Origin: Tychonema sp. LEGE 06208
Lineage (GTDB): Bacteria; Cyanobacteriota; Cyanobacteriia; Cyanobacteriales; Microcoleaceae
DNA: 64,000 nucleotides
NCBI RefSeq assembly: GCF_015207505.1
Contig: NZ_JADEWT010000008.1
Span: 1-64,000, forward strand
Direction: 5' to 3'
Shown: positions 45,042 to 53,785 of the stretch, one piece after another
Numbering within the stretch: position 1 is the stretch's first letter
Layout of the letters: the number at the start of each line of letters is the position of its first letter
Notes under the pieces: generated by a model
Databases searched by the model: none
What the model was told of the DNA's origin: nothing
Seen by the model: the letters and a program-made list of their open reading frames with translations, nothing else
Program-made: the position numbers and the translations under genes

Positions 45042-46106
45042 TTATTTGCGATCGGCATATTTGCTCGATTTGGCTAAATATATTCCAGCCAAAACTACAG
45101 AGAAAGCGAACCAATTAAACAAGCTCAAATTTTCGGAAAATAGCATCCAGGCAATAATCGCCGTAATTACTGGTTCTAGCAGCAGAAAAAGGGCGACAAA
45201 TCCCGATGACAAAGTGCCGAGACTGTGGATGAGAAGTCCTTGGCCAAAAGCTTGACAAATCACGGCTAAGGCAATTACAGTCAGCCATCCCTCCCAAGAA
45301 TAAGGGAAAATTCGATCGCCCTCCAGCAAAACCAAGGGCAAAATCAAGAGGCTACCAATCAAACAGCGCCACATCAATATAGTTGTCGCCGGGAACTTGG
45401 TTCGCAAATCTTCCGCAATCAGCAGATTTGCTGCATAAAACATTGCGGATAACAAAGCAGCAATGTCCCCGGTAAAATTGTCTCCGGCGATTTGCAAGTC
45501 GGTAGTGCCGATCGCAATTGCGCCTGATAAAGCCACTACCAATCCCAGCAAAAACCTGCCGTCAAAATGCCGTCCCAACAGCAGCCATCCCCCCAAAGTA
45601 GTAAATAAAGGAGTTAAGTTGCGAAGTACGGTAGAATTAGCGACATTAGTTTGAGTTAGCGACCAGGCCCAGAAACCGAGAGAAGCAGAAGAAACCACGC
45701 CGACGGCTGTTAATAACATCACATCCTTCAGAGTGTAGTTCGATCGCCCTTCAACTACATTCCCAGACATTCGGCGGCGCGCTTCCCCCGCCCCGTTCCA
45801 AATTCCAAATACCGCAGTTGCTATCCACAAGCGGTTAAAAACCGTAGCATTCGGACTGATTTCCCGTTCGCTCAACCGAATAAAAATGGCCGCCAGGGAC
45901 ACCGCCAGCAGCGCCGCAGACAGCGAGACGATCGCCCAAATTTTACCTTGACTTTCGTCAGCTAATTCACCGTTATTTAAATTGTCCGGGTTTCCAGAAA
46001 CAATAGTTGTTTCTTCTGCTATTGACGCAGGTATTAACTGATTATTTGCCAAAATATTGTGCTGAATGTCAATATTTTCTTCGGCTAATTCCAACTTTTT
46101 TGACAT
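45042..46106 (-). CDS. DMT/EamA family transporter
   Basis: A 354-residue drug/metabolite transporter. After a polar N-terminal extension of about 50 residues there are ten membrane segments in two EamA repeats. Landmarks are IFIRLSEREISPNATVFNRLW in the first and LIAEDLRTKFPATTILMWR, then GFVALFLLLEPVITAIIAW, in the second. Such carriers export metabolites or amino acids. The ATP-grasp gene follows 22 bases downstream on the same strand. The long hydrophilic N-terminus is unusual for the family. Confidence 0.88.
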   Translation of the reverse strand: MSKKLELAEENIDIQHNILANNQLIPASIAEETTIVSGNPDNLNNGELADESQGKIWAIVSLSAALLAVSLAAIFIRLSEREISPNATVFNRLWIATAVFGIWNGAGEARRRMSGNVVEGRSNYTLKDVMLLTAVGVVSSASLGFWAWSLTQTNVANSTVLRNLTPLFTTLGGWLLLGRHFDGRFLLGLVVALSGAIAIGTTDLQIAGDNFTGDIAALLSAMFYAANLLIAEDLRTKFPATTILMWRCLIGSLLILPLVLLEGDRIFPYSWEGWLTVIALAVICQAFGQGLLIHSLGTLSSGFVALFLLLEPVITAIIAWMLFSENLSLFNWFAFSVVLAGIYLAKSSKYADRK

Positions 46107-46188
46107 TATTGAAAAGTCCCACCAAGGCTGAAAGTATAAATTAGAAGACTGCCAAAACCCGGTCAGGAATTACACACTCCTTACTTAA

Positions 46189-46252
46189 GAAACCGGGTTT
46201 TTTGTTGGCATCAAGGGCTACAACCAAATTTTTGGCAAAAAACCCAGTTTCT
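46189..46252. repeat. Dispersed GAAACCGGGTTT hairpin element
   Basis: AAGAAACCGGGTTTTTTG at about 46187 pairs with AAAAAACCCAGTTTC ending at 46252, with one mismatch. A separate arm AAAACCCGGTC lies at 46154. It sits between the thioesterase gene and the EamA gene, both on the minus strand. Confidence 0.7.
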
Positions 46253-46294
46253 GGCGACCAGTGCAGGACTATATGTTTGATAATTAACAGGAGC

Positions 46295-46795
46295 TTAGGT
46301 TGAAGGTTTAACAGAAAGTTTTGTCAAAGCTTCCTTGAGCGCCGGCGGCAATTGGCGGATAATCTTGCCCTTGTCCCGATCGACACCAACCAAAGTTACC
46401 TGCGCCGTCACGTATAACTCCTGCGTATCGGGCGATCGAATTTCGTAATCCCAAAGCAGCCGCACACCCTCACTCGCCGCCACCCGCGTTCTGACAGCCA
46501 CCAATTGACCCATTTGCACAGAGCGGTGGTAGCGCAGCGAAAGCTCCACCACCGGCAATTCCAAACCCTGCGCCACCCACTCCGCATACTCAATACCGAG
46601 AGAGCGCAAACTTTCCACCCGCGCTTCCTCCATCCAAGCCAGATAAGTCCCGTGCCAAACCATACCCGAATAGTCAGTATGGTGAGGGTAGACTCGCACC
46701 AAATATTCAAACCAGCCCTCAGAGTCCATACCGGGTCGATTTTGAATAGCACCAGTCGGTGCGAGTTCTGGTTGAGTTCGATCGTTCTCTAACAC
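46295..46795 (-). CDS. Hot-dog acyl-CoA thioesterase (YbgC/4HBT type)
   Basis: A 166-residue hot-dog fold thioesterase. The catalytic-loop signature VYPHHTDYSGMVWHGTYLAW with Asp, then MEEAR, defines the 4-hydroxybenzoyl-CoA/YbgC group. In cyanobacteria one member acts on 1,4-dihydroxy-2-naphthoyl-CoA in phylloquinone synthesis, so that is a possible role, but the sequence alone does not prove it. The open frame begins at a GTG at 46795. The ATG at 46727-46729 (DSEGWFEYLVRV) would remove 22 weakly conserved residues and may be the true start. Confidence 0.85.
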   Translation of the reverse strand: MLENDRTQPELAPTGAIQNRPGMDSEGWFEYLVRVYPHHTDYSGMVWHGTYLAWMEEARVESLRSLGIEYAEWVAQGLELPVVELSLRYHRSVQMGQLVAVRTRVAASEGVRLLWDYEIRSPDTQELYVTAQVTLVGVDRDKGKIIRQLPPALKEALTKLSVKPST

Positions 46796-46941
46796 GTTAC
46801 AAATTGTTCCAAAACGCTACATTTCTACAAATCATAAAGCAAACTTCAGGCCTATGCTTGACATTGACCCACTAGAGTACCAACACCCTAGTGAGAGAGT
46901 CGCACAAGAAAACTCAACTGTTTTTACTGCAAAAAACAACC

Positions 46942-47796
46942 ATGATAGAAAAAATTTTAGTAGCCGTCGCCGGTCGTGGCTTGTGCGAAGAGATGTTTAA
47001 TATGTTGATGGACATCCCTTCCTTGCAACAAAGCTCTGTCACCGTCTTGCACGTCGTGCCGCCCCAAGTGACATCCGACGGCATGGCCCAAAAGTTGGAA
47101 GAAGGAGGCAAGATTTTAGCACAAGCAGTCCAGTCCTTAAAAATCGATCCCAACAAAGTCAATCCCCGGCTGAAACAGGGAGACCCAAAAACCACAGTTT
47201 GCCAAGTCGCAGAAGAAGAAAAATCCGACTTAGTGATTATGGGTTCTCGGGGATTGGGACGGCTGCAATCGATTTTGGAAAACTCAGTCAGCCAGTACGT
47301 TTTCCAGCTAACATCCAGACCGATGCTGTTGGTCAAAGACGACATCTACGTCAAAAAAATCCGGCGCGTCATGGTGGCCCTAGACCCATCTGAATCCGCC
47401 AAACAATCCTTAGAACTAGCCCTATCTTTTGTCAAAGAAGTCAACGGCGGACAGATAATTTTAGTGCACGTCACCAAAGATTTGACTGGAAAATCCACCG
47501 AAGATGTAACAGCAAATGCTGAAAAAGATCCAGTATTAGCTTCCGCAGTAGCCCTCGCGAAACAACTGGGAGTTAGCTACCGCTGCGTGAGTGCCACAGG
47601 TAAGCCCGGGGAAGAAATTTGTCGGATTGCAGACGAAGTGAATGCCGATTTATTAGTAATCGGTTCCCCGGATCGGCGGCCCAACGTTGCCAAAAACTTT
47701 TTGGATCTCGATCGACTCCTAGGAAATTCCCTCTCCGACTACGTGAGAGTCTACGCCAACTGTCCCGTCTTGCTAGCCCGCACAGTCGTGGGCTAA
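46942..47796 (+). CDS. Tandem universal stress protein
   Basis: A 284-residue protein with two UspA domains. The first (MIEKILVAVAG to about residue 135) ends with the ATP-type motif MGSRGLGRLQSILENSVSQY. The second starts at KKIRRVMVALDPSESAKQSL and ends with IGSPDRRPNVAKNFLDL, which departs from the G-x2-G-x9-G(S/T) pattern. So only the first half is likely to bind ATP. The open frame extends upstream to a GTG at 46891, but the ATG at 46942 starts exactly at the conserved first strand. It is divergent from the thioesterase gene. Confidence 0.92.
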   Translation: MIEKILVAVAGRGLCEEMFNMLMDIPSLQQSSVTVLHVVPPQVTSDGMAQKLEEGGKILAQAVQSLKIDPNKVNPRLKQGDPKTTVCQVAEEEKSDLVIMGSRGLGRLQSILENSVSQYVFQLTSRPMLLVKDDIYVKKIRRVMVALDPSESAKQSLELALSFVKEVNGGQIILVHVTKDLTGKSTEDVTANAEKDPVLASAVALAKQLGVSYRCVSATGKPGEEICRIADEVNADLLVIGSPDRRPNVAKNFLDLDRLLGNSLSDYVRVYANCPVLLARTVVG

Positions 47797-47941
47797 ACTC
47801 TCATCGCCAGCGGTGGGGTGCGGCGAGTGCGAGTAATTCTCGATCGTCCGCGAGCAATCTCAAAACCTCAGCACCATTTATTCCCGGCGTGCGTCAGTTT
47901 TGAGATTGTCAAGAAAGTAGCTAAAATCTTCCTAGGAATGG

Positions 47942-47969
47942 CAAGCAAATCGCTTAAGCGATTTGCTTG
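47942..47969. terminator. Perfect 28-bp palindrome, possible bidirectional terminator
   Basis: CAAGCAAATCGCTT is followed directly by AAGCGATTTGCTTG, a perfect palindrome of 28 bases with no spacer. It lies 145 bases after the universal stress protein stop. It could form a long hairpin in RNA, but there is no strong T-run after it, so a terminator role is uncertain. Confidence 0.5.
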
Positions 47970-48132
47970 TTTTGCTTGTCACCGACAAAAGTCTGGTAAC
48001 GAGCAATTATTAAATTGCATTCCTAAGTAATATCGTTTCCGGCTGCATCGTCAGGTGATAACTTAGAGGGAAATTCATAAATGATTTTTATAAGTCACCA
48101 CCTATATCGGTGCAATTTTCAGTTGTTCGATT

Positions 48133-48213
48133 CACAGTCAACAGTCAACAGTCAACAGTCAACAGTTAACAGTTAACAGTTAACAGTCAACAGTTAACAG
48201 TTAACAGTCAACA
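48133..48213. repeat. Heptanucleotide repeat array (CAGTCAA/CAGTTAA)
   Basis: About eleven tandem heptamers alternating CAGTCAA and CAGTTAA. The theme is the complement of the TTGACTG/TTAGCTG theme seen at 40.5 kb. Confidence 0.9.
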
Positions 48214-48270
48214 TCATAAGAAGTGCAACCGGAATTGATATAATTAAATTTTCGTTTCCAAACAGTTCAC

Positions 48271-48310
48271 AAAAAAAGCGCCCCAGAAAAAAACTGTTGG
48301 CGCTTTTTTT
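48271..48310 (-). terminator. Rho-independent terminator of psbM
   Basis: AAAAAAAGCGCC at 48271-48282 and GGCGCTTTTTTT at 48299-48310 form a stem of twelve pairs. On the minus strand it gives a GC-rich stem followed by a T-run 40 bases after the psbM stop codon, which is a standard intrinsic terminator. Confidence 0.85.
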
Positions 48311-48349
48311 TTACAACTAGCTTTTGCCAGACAAAAATAGCAGCAATTG

Positions 48350-48463
48350 CTATTCTTTTCCACCTTGACGGCTAGCCGTTTGAATGTACAGAATGATGAG
48401 AAAAACGCTGGGAACCAATACAAACAGAATGGTTGCCACAAAACCTAAATCATTAACTTCCAT
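48350..48463 (-). CDS. psbM: Photosystem II reaction centre protein PsbM
   Basis: A 37-residue single-span membrane protein. The translation begins [19 protein letters not shown] and continues to [14 protein letters not shown]. The N-terminal MxVN-LGF-AT-LF-LVP pattern and the FL-ILYI-T end are the PsbM signature, and the length is right. PsbM sits at the photosystem II dimer interface in the thylakoid. The start is an ATG at 48461-48463 behind a G-rich ribosome site (GCGGGGGTC). A strong terminator follows, so it is a single-gene unit. Confidence 0.95.
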   Translation of the reverse strand: MEVNDLGFVATILFVLVPSVFLIILYIQTASRQGGKE

Positions 48464-48836
48464 GAAGACCCCCGCCTCTATCAAAAAATAGGAAAACACA
48501 CACTACTAGGATACCACTCAAAGGCCAAAGGAAAACTCGAAGACAGAAGGAGCCTCGGAGAACCCGAGAACCCGAGAACCCGAGAACCCCAGAAGTCTAC
48601 AGCTTCTTCCCTCTTCCCTCTTCCCTCTTCCCTCTTCCTCCTTCCCTCGGACTGATGACGTTGTACGGAAAGCTCGGAGGCGACAGCACTAATGACTGAT
48701 GACTGATGACTGATGACTGATGACTGATGACTGATGACTGATGACTGATGACTAATGACTGATGACTAATGACTAATGACTAATGACTAATGACTAATGA
48801 CTAATGACTTCTTCCCTAGAACTTGGCAAACCCTAG
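48464..48836. other. Intergenic region rich in simple repeats
   Basis: 373 bases between psbM and the ferredoxin gene, both on the minus strand. The first 60 bases should contain the psbM promoter. The rest is mostly simple repeats (48562-48809). No gene seen. Confidence 0.6.
48562..48809. repeat. Cluster of simple tandem repeats
   Basis: Three arrays in a row: about four copies of GAGAACCC (48562-48591), five of CTTCCCT (about 48604-48640), and about seventeen heptamers GACTGAT/GACTAAT (48691-48809). Within the last array the variant changes from mainly GACTGAT to mainly GACTAAT, which shows spread by local slippage. Confidence 0.9.
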
Positions 48837-49133
48837 CTACGGCTTAGTCTTCACGCTCACCGGGCCGTTGACCGTAGTTTGACAAGCCAACCGATAGTTT
48901 TCGGGCTTTTTCTTGAGCTTGCGGTTCTCAAAATCAGTACGGGGCGAGAGGTTTTCACTTCCCTCGACAATTTCCACAATGCAGGTGCCGCATTGACCGT
49001 AGCCCCCGCAATTCATCATCTTTCCCGAAAACCTGTACAAGTCGATGCGGTTTTCTAGAGCTTTGAGCCTCAAATTGGCTCCATCTGCTGCGATGACTTC
49101 CTGATTTTCCTTCACAAACTTGATATTGGCCAT
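48837..49133 (-). CDS. 2Fe-2S ferredoxin
   Basis: A 98-residue plant-type ferredoxin fold. The cluster cysteines are in [19 protein letters not shown] (C-x5-C-x2-C) and LACQTTVNG, the usual four ligands. The sequence around them is unlike the major photosynthetic ferredoxin PetF (which has CRAGACSTC), so this is one of the minor cyanobacterial ferredoxins, similar in kind to Slr0148. The open frame extends upstream to 49175, but the ATG at 49131-49133 starts right at the first strand ([12 protein letters not shown]). It lies next to psbM on the same strand. Confidence 0.9.
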   Translation of the reverse strand: MANIKFVKENQEVIAADGANLRLKALENRIDLYRFSGKMMNCGGYGQCGTCIVEIVEGSENLSPRTDFENRKLKKKPENYRLACQTTVNGPVSVKTKP

Positions 49134-49371
49134 TACCGATTCCTTAACGCAGTTGACATGGAGCTCTCTAACCAAATATTAACTAATGTGTCGAACGTTT
49201 CATACCCGATGTCTCATCCTTTGCGATGAAAGGTCGATCGCCCCAACCCAACCCAAGCCAACCCAACCCAATCTCATAGCATTTGAGATTTGAGATTTGA
49301 AAATTGGGAATGACCGATCGGATATGGGTTTGGAGTTAACCTACAGTGGCATTTTTTGGGGCAAACTCCTA

Positions 49372-51267
49372 TCAAGGAGCATCCGAGAGGTTATTACTGG
49401 GAAGATTGCTCACAGCCCGCTGGAGAGACGAAAGCCCCAGGTTGTAGGTGACAATTGCCGACAATCGGTTTCTCTCAGCCCTAGTCAAATCAGTTTCCGC
49501 CTGAATCACATCCGTCTGAGTACCCACGCCAGCTTGAAACCGCAGTCTCGCCAGACGCAGAGCTTCCCTCGACTGCAAAACCCCCGCCTCAGAAGTTTCG
49601 ATGTTCTCAAAACTCGACTCCAAGCCAAAATAGGCTTGTTCCACTTCCCGGCGCACTTGGTTGCGGAGTTGGTCAAATCGACTTTCGGCGATCGCAATAT
49701 CAGCATCCCGCTGTTGGATCCTCGACCTCACCGCACCCCCATCAAAGATATTCCAAGTCAAATTCGCTTGCAGCGCATAGCCACTCGCCCAGCCGCGAGT
49801 TGAAAACGGGTCTGGATTGTCAGAAGTTACCCCCTGGAAGTTGTAGGAACCGCTGACACTGACTTGAGGCAGTCCCCCCGCCCGAATCGATCGCCTTTGC
49901 TGCTTGCTGATATCCCTCTGTACCAACTGCTGTTCCAACTCAGGGCGATTCTTAATAGCCTGCACGATACTCTCTTCCAAAGACAGTCGCCAAGAGCCAG
50001 CTTGCTCCACCGGGTCAGCCGCCGTCAAGTTTGCCGACTGGCTGATATTCAAAAGCTCAGCCAGCCGGCGCTGGGCCACTCGCTGGTCGCGGCGGGCCAC
50101 CGAGAGTTGCTGCTGTTCGTTAGCCAAATTTGCCTGAGCTTGCAATACCGCAAACCTGGTTCCTACCCCGGCCCGTTCCAAAGCTTCAGCATCCCGCAAA
50201 CTTTGCTGGGCATTTCTCACAGAAGCTTGGCGGATAGCAACTTGTCCGTCGGAGTTTTGCAAATTGTAGTAAGCCTCAGCAGTGTCGAAGCGGAGTTGCT
50301 CGGCTTGGCGCTCCAAATCCAGTTCCCGAAAGCGCAACTGTTCCCTAGCCGCGCGGATGTTAGCATTGCGGCGGCCGAAAATGTCGAGGTCGTAGCTCAA
50401 CTGCAAACTGTTGTTGAGACTGGTGCTGCCGAAATTGTCGAACTCGGGAGAATTCGCCGGCAGTTGTTGGTTGGCCGGCAAAGTCTCATTGCGGCGTAGC
50501 CGGGACTGCACCCCAATCTGTCCGCTGGCGCTGACTTGGCGGCTCGCGTTCATTTGAAAAGTCAAGTCTGGAAATAAAGCAGCTTGTTGTTCGCGCACGG
50601 CCGCTCGACTTTGTTCGAGTTGTTTCTCGGCGATTTGCAAAGTTTGACTGTTGCGGCGGGCGATGTCTATAGCCTGCTGCAAGGTAATTGACTCTGTTTG
50701 CTCGATCCTGACATCCTCGGGCTTTGTCGGAAACAGCAGCGGATTCGGGTTGGGTTCTAGGGAAGCCGGAGGGTTGGTTTCTAAAATGCCCTTCGGGGTG
50801 ACTGGGGGGAAACTTTCGATGGGAGTGCCGCGGGGAGTTGGTGCTGGCAAATTGGGCGCCGGAACACTGTTGGGGCCGCTCGGAATTGGCTGCTGAGAGA
50901 CTGTATTTGCGGGCGTTCCAGACTGCGCCTTCTGTGCAGACTGAGTTGCAGGGGAAGCCGGAGCAGCCTGTTGGGGCTTTGATGCTTGCTCGGGCTTGGT
51001 TGGCTCAGTTGCTGCGATATTTGCTTCCCCTTGCGGAGCCGCCTCGGAGGTTGGGGGGTTAAGGGCGATCGACTCTTCGGGCTCTGATGCTGGTTCTGAC
51101 GCTGTGTTTGAGGTCGATCGAATATTCGGGCCTAATTCGAGCTGATTCAAGCTGGCAGAGCTGTCGAGAGATTGAGCCGGGGGCTGGGCCGAAGCAGTTT
51201 GTGCGGCGTTGCTGAAAGTAATTGCAGCGCCCACTCCGACCACGACGATTTGACGAAAAACACGCAT
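49372..51267 (-). CDS. TolC family outer membrane protein
   Basis: A 631-residue outer membrane efflux channel. A signal peptide (VVVGVGAAITFSNAAQTASA) precedes a low-complexity Pro/Ala/Ser/Gln-rich linker up to about residue 185. Two OEP repeats follow, starting at SITLQQAIDIARRNSQTLQIAE and at RLSLEESIVQAIKNRPELEQQL. The helical barrel and the periplasmic entrance helices, for example RLRFQAGVGTQTDVIQAETDL, are evident. Cyanobacterial homologues such as HgdD work with several export pumps. No pump is adjacent, though ABC and DMT exporters exist elsewhere in the window. Confidence 0.93.
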   Translation of the reverse strand: MRVFRQIVVVGVGAAITFSNAAQTASAQPPAQSLDSSASLNQLELGPNIRSTSNTASEPASEPEESIALNPPTSEAAPQGEANIAATEPTKPEQASKPQQAAPASPATQSAQKAQSGTPANTVSQQPIPSGPNSVPAPNLPAPTPRGTPIESFPPVTPKGILETNPPASLEPNPNPLLFPTKPEDVRIEQTESITLQQAIDIARRNSQTLQIAEKQLEQSRAAVREQQAALFPDLTFQMNASRQVSASGQIGVQSRLRRNETLPANQQLPANSPEFDNFGSTSLNNSLQLSYDLDIFGRRNANIRAAREQLRFRELDLERQAEQLRFDTAEAYYNLQNSDGQVAIRQASVRNAQQSLRDAEALERAGVGTRFAVLQAQANLANEQQQLSVARRDQRVAQRRLAELLNISQSANLTAADPVEQAGSWRLSLEESIVQAIKNRPELEQQLVQRDISKQQRRSIRAGGLPQVSVSGSYNFQGVTSDNPDPFSTRGWASGYALQANLTWNIFDGGAVRSRIQQRDADIAIAESRFDQLRNQVRREVEQAYFGLESSFENIETSEAGVLQSREALRLARLRFQAGVGTQTDVIQAETDLTRAERNRLSAIVTYNLGLSSLQRAVSNLPSNNLSDAP

Positions 51268-51406
51268 AATTTTTTAATTACTGCAATTCTAGAGACAATT
51301 TTAGAGCAAGATTGAGTTCTCAATTTTCGAGTCTGTAGCCGGGACTAAACATTTACAAGTCACAATTACCTACTCATCTTAAACTTTTGAATGCTTGATT
51401 CAAAAT

Positions 51407-52792
51407 TTAGAATTGAACTTCAGCAGTTGCCAGACCGATCGCCCCTGAGATTAGTTCCTCTACTCCGCTCACCGGCAAAATCCGGGTTTTCAGCGAGCTA
51501 GCTAGCTGTTCTACGGTCATGTCATCGAGAAAACGAGGTTCACCCTGTTTTAGCATAACCGAAGGCAGCAAGATGCCATCTCCCAAGTCTCGCCCCTGCA
51601 AAGCTTCCAGCAAATCTTGCCCGGTGAGCAAACCCGTGACGGTGATAGTTTGTCCCCAGTAGCGGCTGGAGAGTGCGGCCATGTTGACCGACAAGCCGGG
51701 AATTTGGTTTAGTTGTTGTACGATCGGCCCAAAAGCCTTTTCAACAGCATTCCCCACCACCCAAACCAACTGGCGCGGCGGAATAACCGGCAGCGGTTGC
51801 AGCTTAGCAAAAGCCGCTTCAAACTGCCCAATAAACTGGCGGATAGAACCCACACCATTACCAATTTGGGGATAATCCTCATAATCAGCCGCCGACGGCA
51901 AATCTAAACCCGCGATTAAAAACCATTCATCAGCCAGCCAAATACAGCCAGATTTTGAATTCTTTTTCTTGGCTTTTCCGCCTGCTTTTCCCTGACTCAA
52001 AACCCCTTGAATTTGATGCACTTGCGCGATAACTTCCCGCGCTTTTTCCGCAGTTACAGCAATTAATTCATCTGCCGCAGGGCGAAACCGAGTTAAACCC
52101 ACCGGCACCACCGCCACCGATGCCACAGCGGGAATATTTCCGGTATGAAACTTTGCCAAATCCAACAAAGTGCGTTCCAAATGTTCGCCATCATTAATTC
52201 CCGGACAAACCACAACTTGAGCGTGAATTTGCAAGCGGCGTTCTTGAAACCATTTAATTTGCTCTAAAATCTTCCCAGCCCTGAAATTTTTCAGCAACCT
52301 AATCCGCACGTCCGGTTCCGTAGCGTGCACCGAAACATAGAGAGGAGAAAGCCGCATTTGTTCGATTCGGTTCCACTCTTTTTCAGTCAGATTGGTAAGA
52401 GTCAAATAGCTGCCGTAAAGAAAGCTGAGGCGGTAGTCATCATCTTTGAAATACAGAGTTTCCCGCTTTCCCGGAGGTTGCTGGTCGATAAAGCAAAAAG
52501 GGCAGCGATTGTTACACTGAATTAGTCCGTCGAAGAGGGCAGTTTCAAATTCCACACCCAAGTCTTCGTCATACTCTTTTTCTATTTCTAACTTGTGAGT
52601 TTTGCCTTTGGCATCTAAAACTTCTAGTTCCAGAAATTCGTCGGCGCACAGAAATTGATAGTCGATCAAATCGCGGGGTTTTTGGCCGTTGACAGCGACG
52701 ATGGAATCTCCGGCATCAAATCCCATTTCTGCTGCGATGCTGTCGGGAATAACTTTGGTAATTCTGGCGGGTTTGGTTGAGGATTCGCTCAT
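51407..52792 (-). CDS. TIGR03279 family radical SAM protein (PDZ + DUF512)
   Basis: A 461-residue protein. It opens with a PDZ-like domain (ITKVIPDSIAAEMGFDAGDS, residues 12-31) and continues with the radical SAM cluster motif C-N-N-R-C-P-F-C in GLIQCNNRCPFCFIDQQPPG. That spacing is Cx3Cx2C. The C-terminal region corresponds to DUF512. The family is conserved in cyanobacteria and is named only by TIGR number; function remains unknown. ATG start, single gene. Confidence 0.93.
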   Translation of the reverse strand: MSESSTKPARITKVIPDSIAAEMGFDAGDSIVAVNGQKPRDLIDYQFLCADEFLELEVLDAKGKTHKLEIEKEYDEDLGVEFETALFDGLIQCNNRCPFCFIDQQPPGKRETLYFKDDDYRLSFLYGSYLTLTNLTEKEWNRIEQMRLSPLYVSVHATEPDVRIRLLKNFRAGKILEQIKWFQERRLQIHAQVVVCPGINDGEHLERTLLDLAKFHTGNIPAVASVAVVPVGLTRFRPAADELIAVTAEKAREVIAQVHQIQGVLSQGKAGGKAKKKNSKSGCIWLADEWFLIAGLDLPSAADYEDYPQIGNGVGSIRQFIGQFEAAFAKLQPLPVIPPRQLVWVVGNAVEKAFGPIVQQLNQIPGLSVNMAALSSRYWGQTITVTGLLTGQDLLEALQGRDLGDGILLPSVMLKQGEPRFLDDMTVEQLASSLKTRILPVSGVEELISGAIGLATAEVQF

Positions 52793-53031
52793 AAGTTCGC
52801 GCTTGCATTTTCAAGTTTGATAAATTGCTATTCAAAAATTAATTTTCTATTTTAATCAAGTCTCAACTCATATCATAATTTATACCATTTGTCAAGCAGG
52901 ATGCCTAGTAAAAAATATGTGTTTGTGAAGTGCGATCGACCCACAATCCACAAGCTTTCAAATGATTTATTGTATTTATTAAGTCACATTAAATCTGTAT
53001 CATTAATTGAATTATGACAATTTTATGGCAG

Positions 53032-53385
53032 TTAGCGTAAAGGTAAAAATCGCACTTGTCCTTCCCATTCTCCTTCCAGACTGCACTCAGAAATCAGCAA
53101 AATTTCCTCAATCGCCAAACCCACTGCAACACGGCGGCTGACTTCAAATAACCCTGGCATCGCCAAACCAGCTTCGATTCTATCGTAGGCAAAGTTTGTC
53201 ATGGTTGCTACATCATGAGTTAGTACAACCCGCCCTTGCAGCGCAGCCCATTCTAAGACTGTTGGATCGTCTGCTTCTCTGAGTCCTATATCTTGAACGC
53301 GGACAATCTCAACATCGGGATTCCGCCGCAAAACACCCCGAACAATTTGATTGTTAAAGTTTTCATCAGCCAATAATCGCAGCAT
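53032..53385 (-). CDS. DUF5615 PIN-like toxin
   Basis: A 117-residue PIN-like protein. Acidic residues expected in the active site are visible: D7 and E8 in LLADENFNN, the Asp residues in IGLREADDPTVLEWA, and D in VVLTHDVATM. DUF5615 proteins are predicted ribonuclease toxins. The gene begins six bases after the DUF433 gene, the usual antitoxin partner. The protein ends with a GEWEGQVRFLPL segment, also seen in the family. Confidence 0.85.
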   Translation of the reverse strand: MLRLLADENFNNQIVRGVLRRNPDVEIVRVQDIGLREADDPTVLEWAALQGRVVLTHDVATMTNFAYDRIEAGLAMPGLFEVSRRVAVGLAIEEILLISECSLEGEWEGQVRFLPLR

Positions 53386-53391
53386 ATAAAA

Positions 53392-53724
53392 CTACCCTTT
53401 TTGGTTGCGTCTTGCTAATAAGCGATCGCGTATTCCAACTGGGTTAAAACGCTTTTCTGCTTCCTGCTGAACTTCTGCGGCAAGACGTTGACGTTCCATC
53501 AGATAAGCATCAACTTCGGATTGGTGTCGCAAGTAGTAGCCGATCGCAAAATAAATATCCGAAAGTTCAAGAGACGGGTACTGTTCCCGGATTTCTTCTG
53601 CTGTGGCTCCTTCTAGAAAAGCTGTAAGGACTGTATCTAAGGTGACTCTGGTTGTGCTAATGCGGATGACACCGTTTGCATCAGCCACAAGCGGAATTGG
53701 TTCAGCCGTAGGAACGAGTAGCAT
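53392..53724 (-). CDS. DUF433 antitoxin
   Basis: A 110-residue DUF433 protein. The core reads RISTTRVTLDTVLTAFLEGA then TAEEIREQYPSLELSDIYFA, a small helix-turn-helix-like domain. It is the likely DNA-binding antitoxin of the DUF5615 PIN-like toxin six bases downstream. It starts at ATG 53722-53724 and has a basic C-terminal tail (IRDRLLARRNQKG) that could cover the toxin active site, which is inference. Confidence 0.87.
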   Translation of the reverse strand: MLLVPTAEPIPLVADANGVIRISTTRVTLDTVLTAFLEGATAEEIREQYPSLELSDIYFAIGYYLRHQSEVDAYLMERQRLAAEVQQEAEKRFNPVGIRDRLLARRNQKG

Positions 53725-53785
53725 TTTGAGATTGAGGGCGGTGTGAATTTTCTATCTTCAGCATAGCCGATCGACACTCCCGGCT

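Larger units (their letters stand above)
47797..48349. other. Intergenic region with palindrome, heptamers and terminator
   Basis: 553 bases between the universal stress gene and psbM, which converge. It contains a 28-bp perfect palindrome, a heptamer array and the psbM terminator. A frame at 47818-48030 crosses the palindrome and has no protein character. Confidence 0.6.

Noticed and set aside
47818-48030. Plus-strand frame of 70 codons after the universal stress protein.
   Set aside because: It reads through a perfect palindrome and has no ribosome site or known family.
40499-48809. Heptamer arrays as CRISPR arrays.
   Set aside because: Units are 7-8 bases without unique spacers, and no cas gene is present.
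49297-49803. Plus-strand frame of 168 codons opposite the TolC-family gene.
   Set aside because: It is antisense to a clear gene and has no domain.
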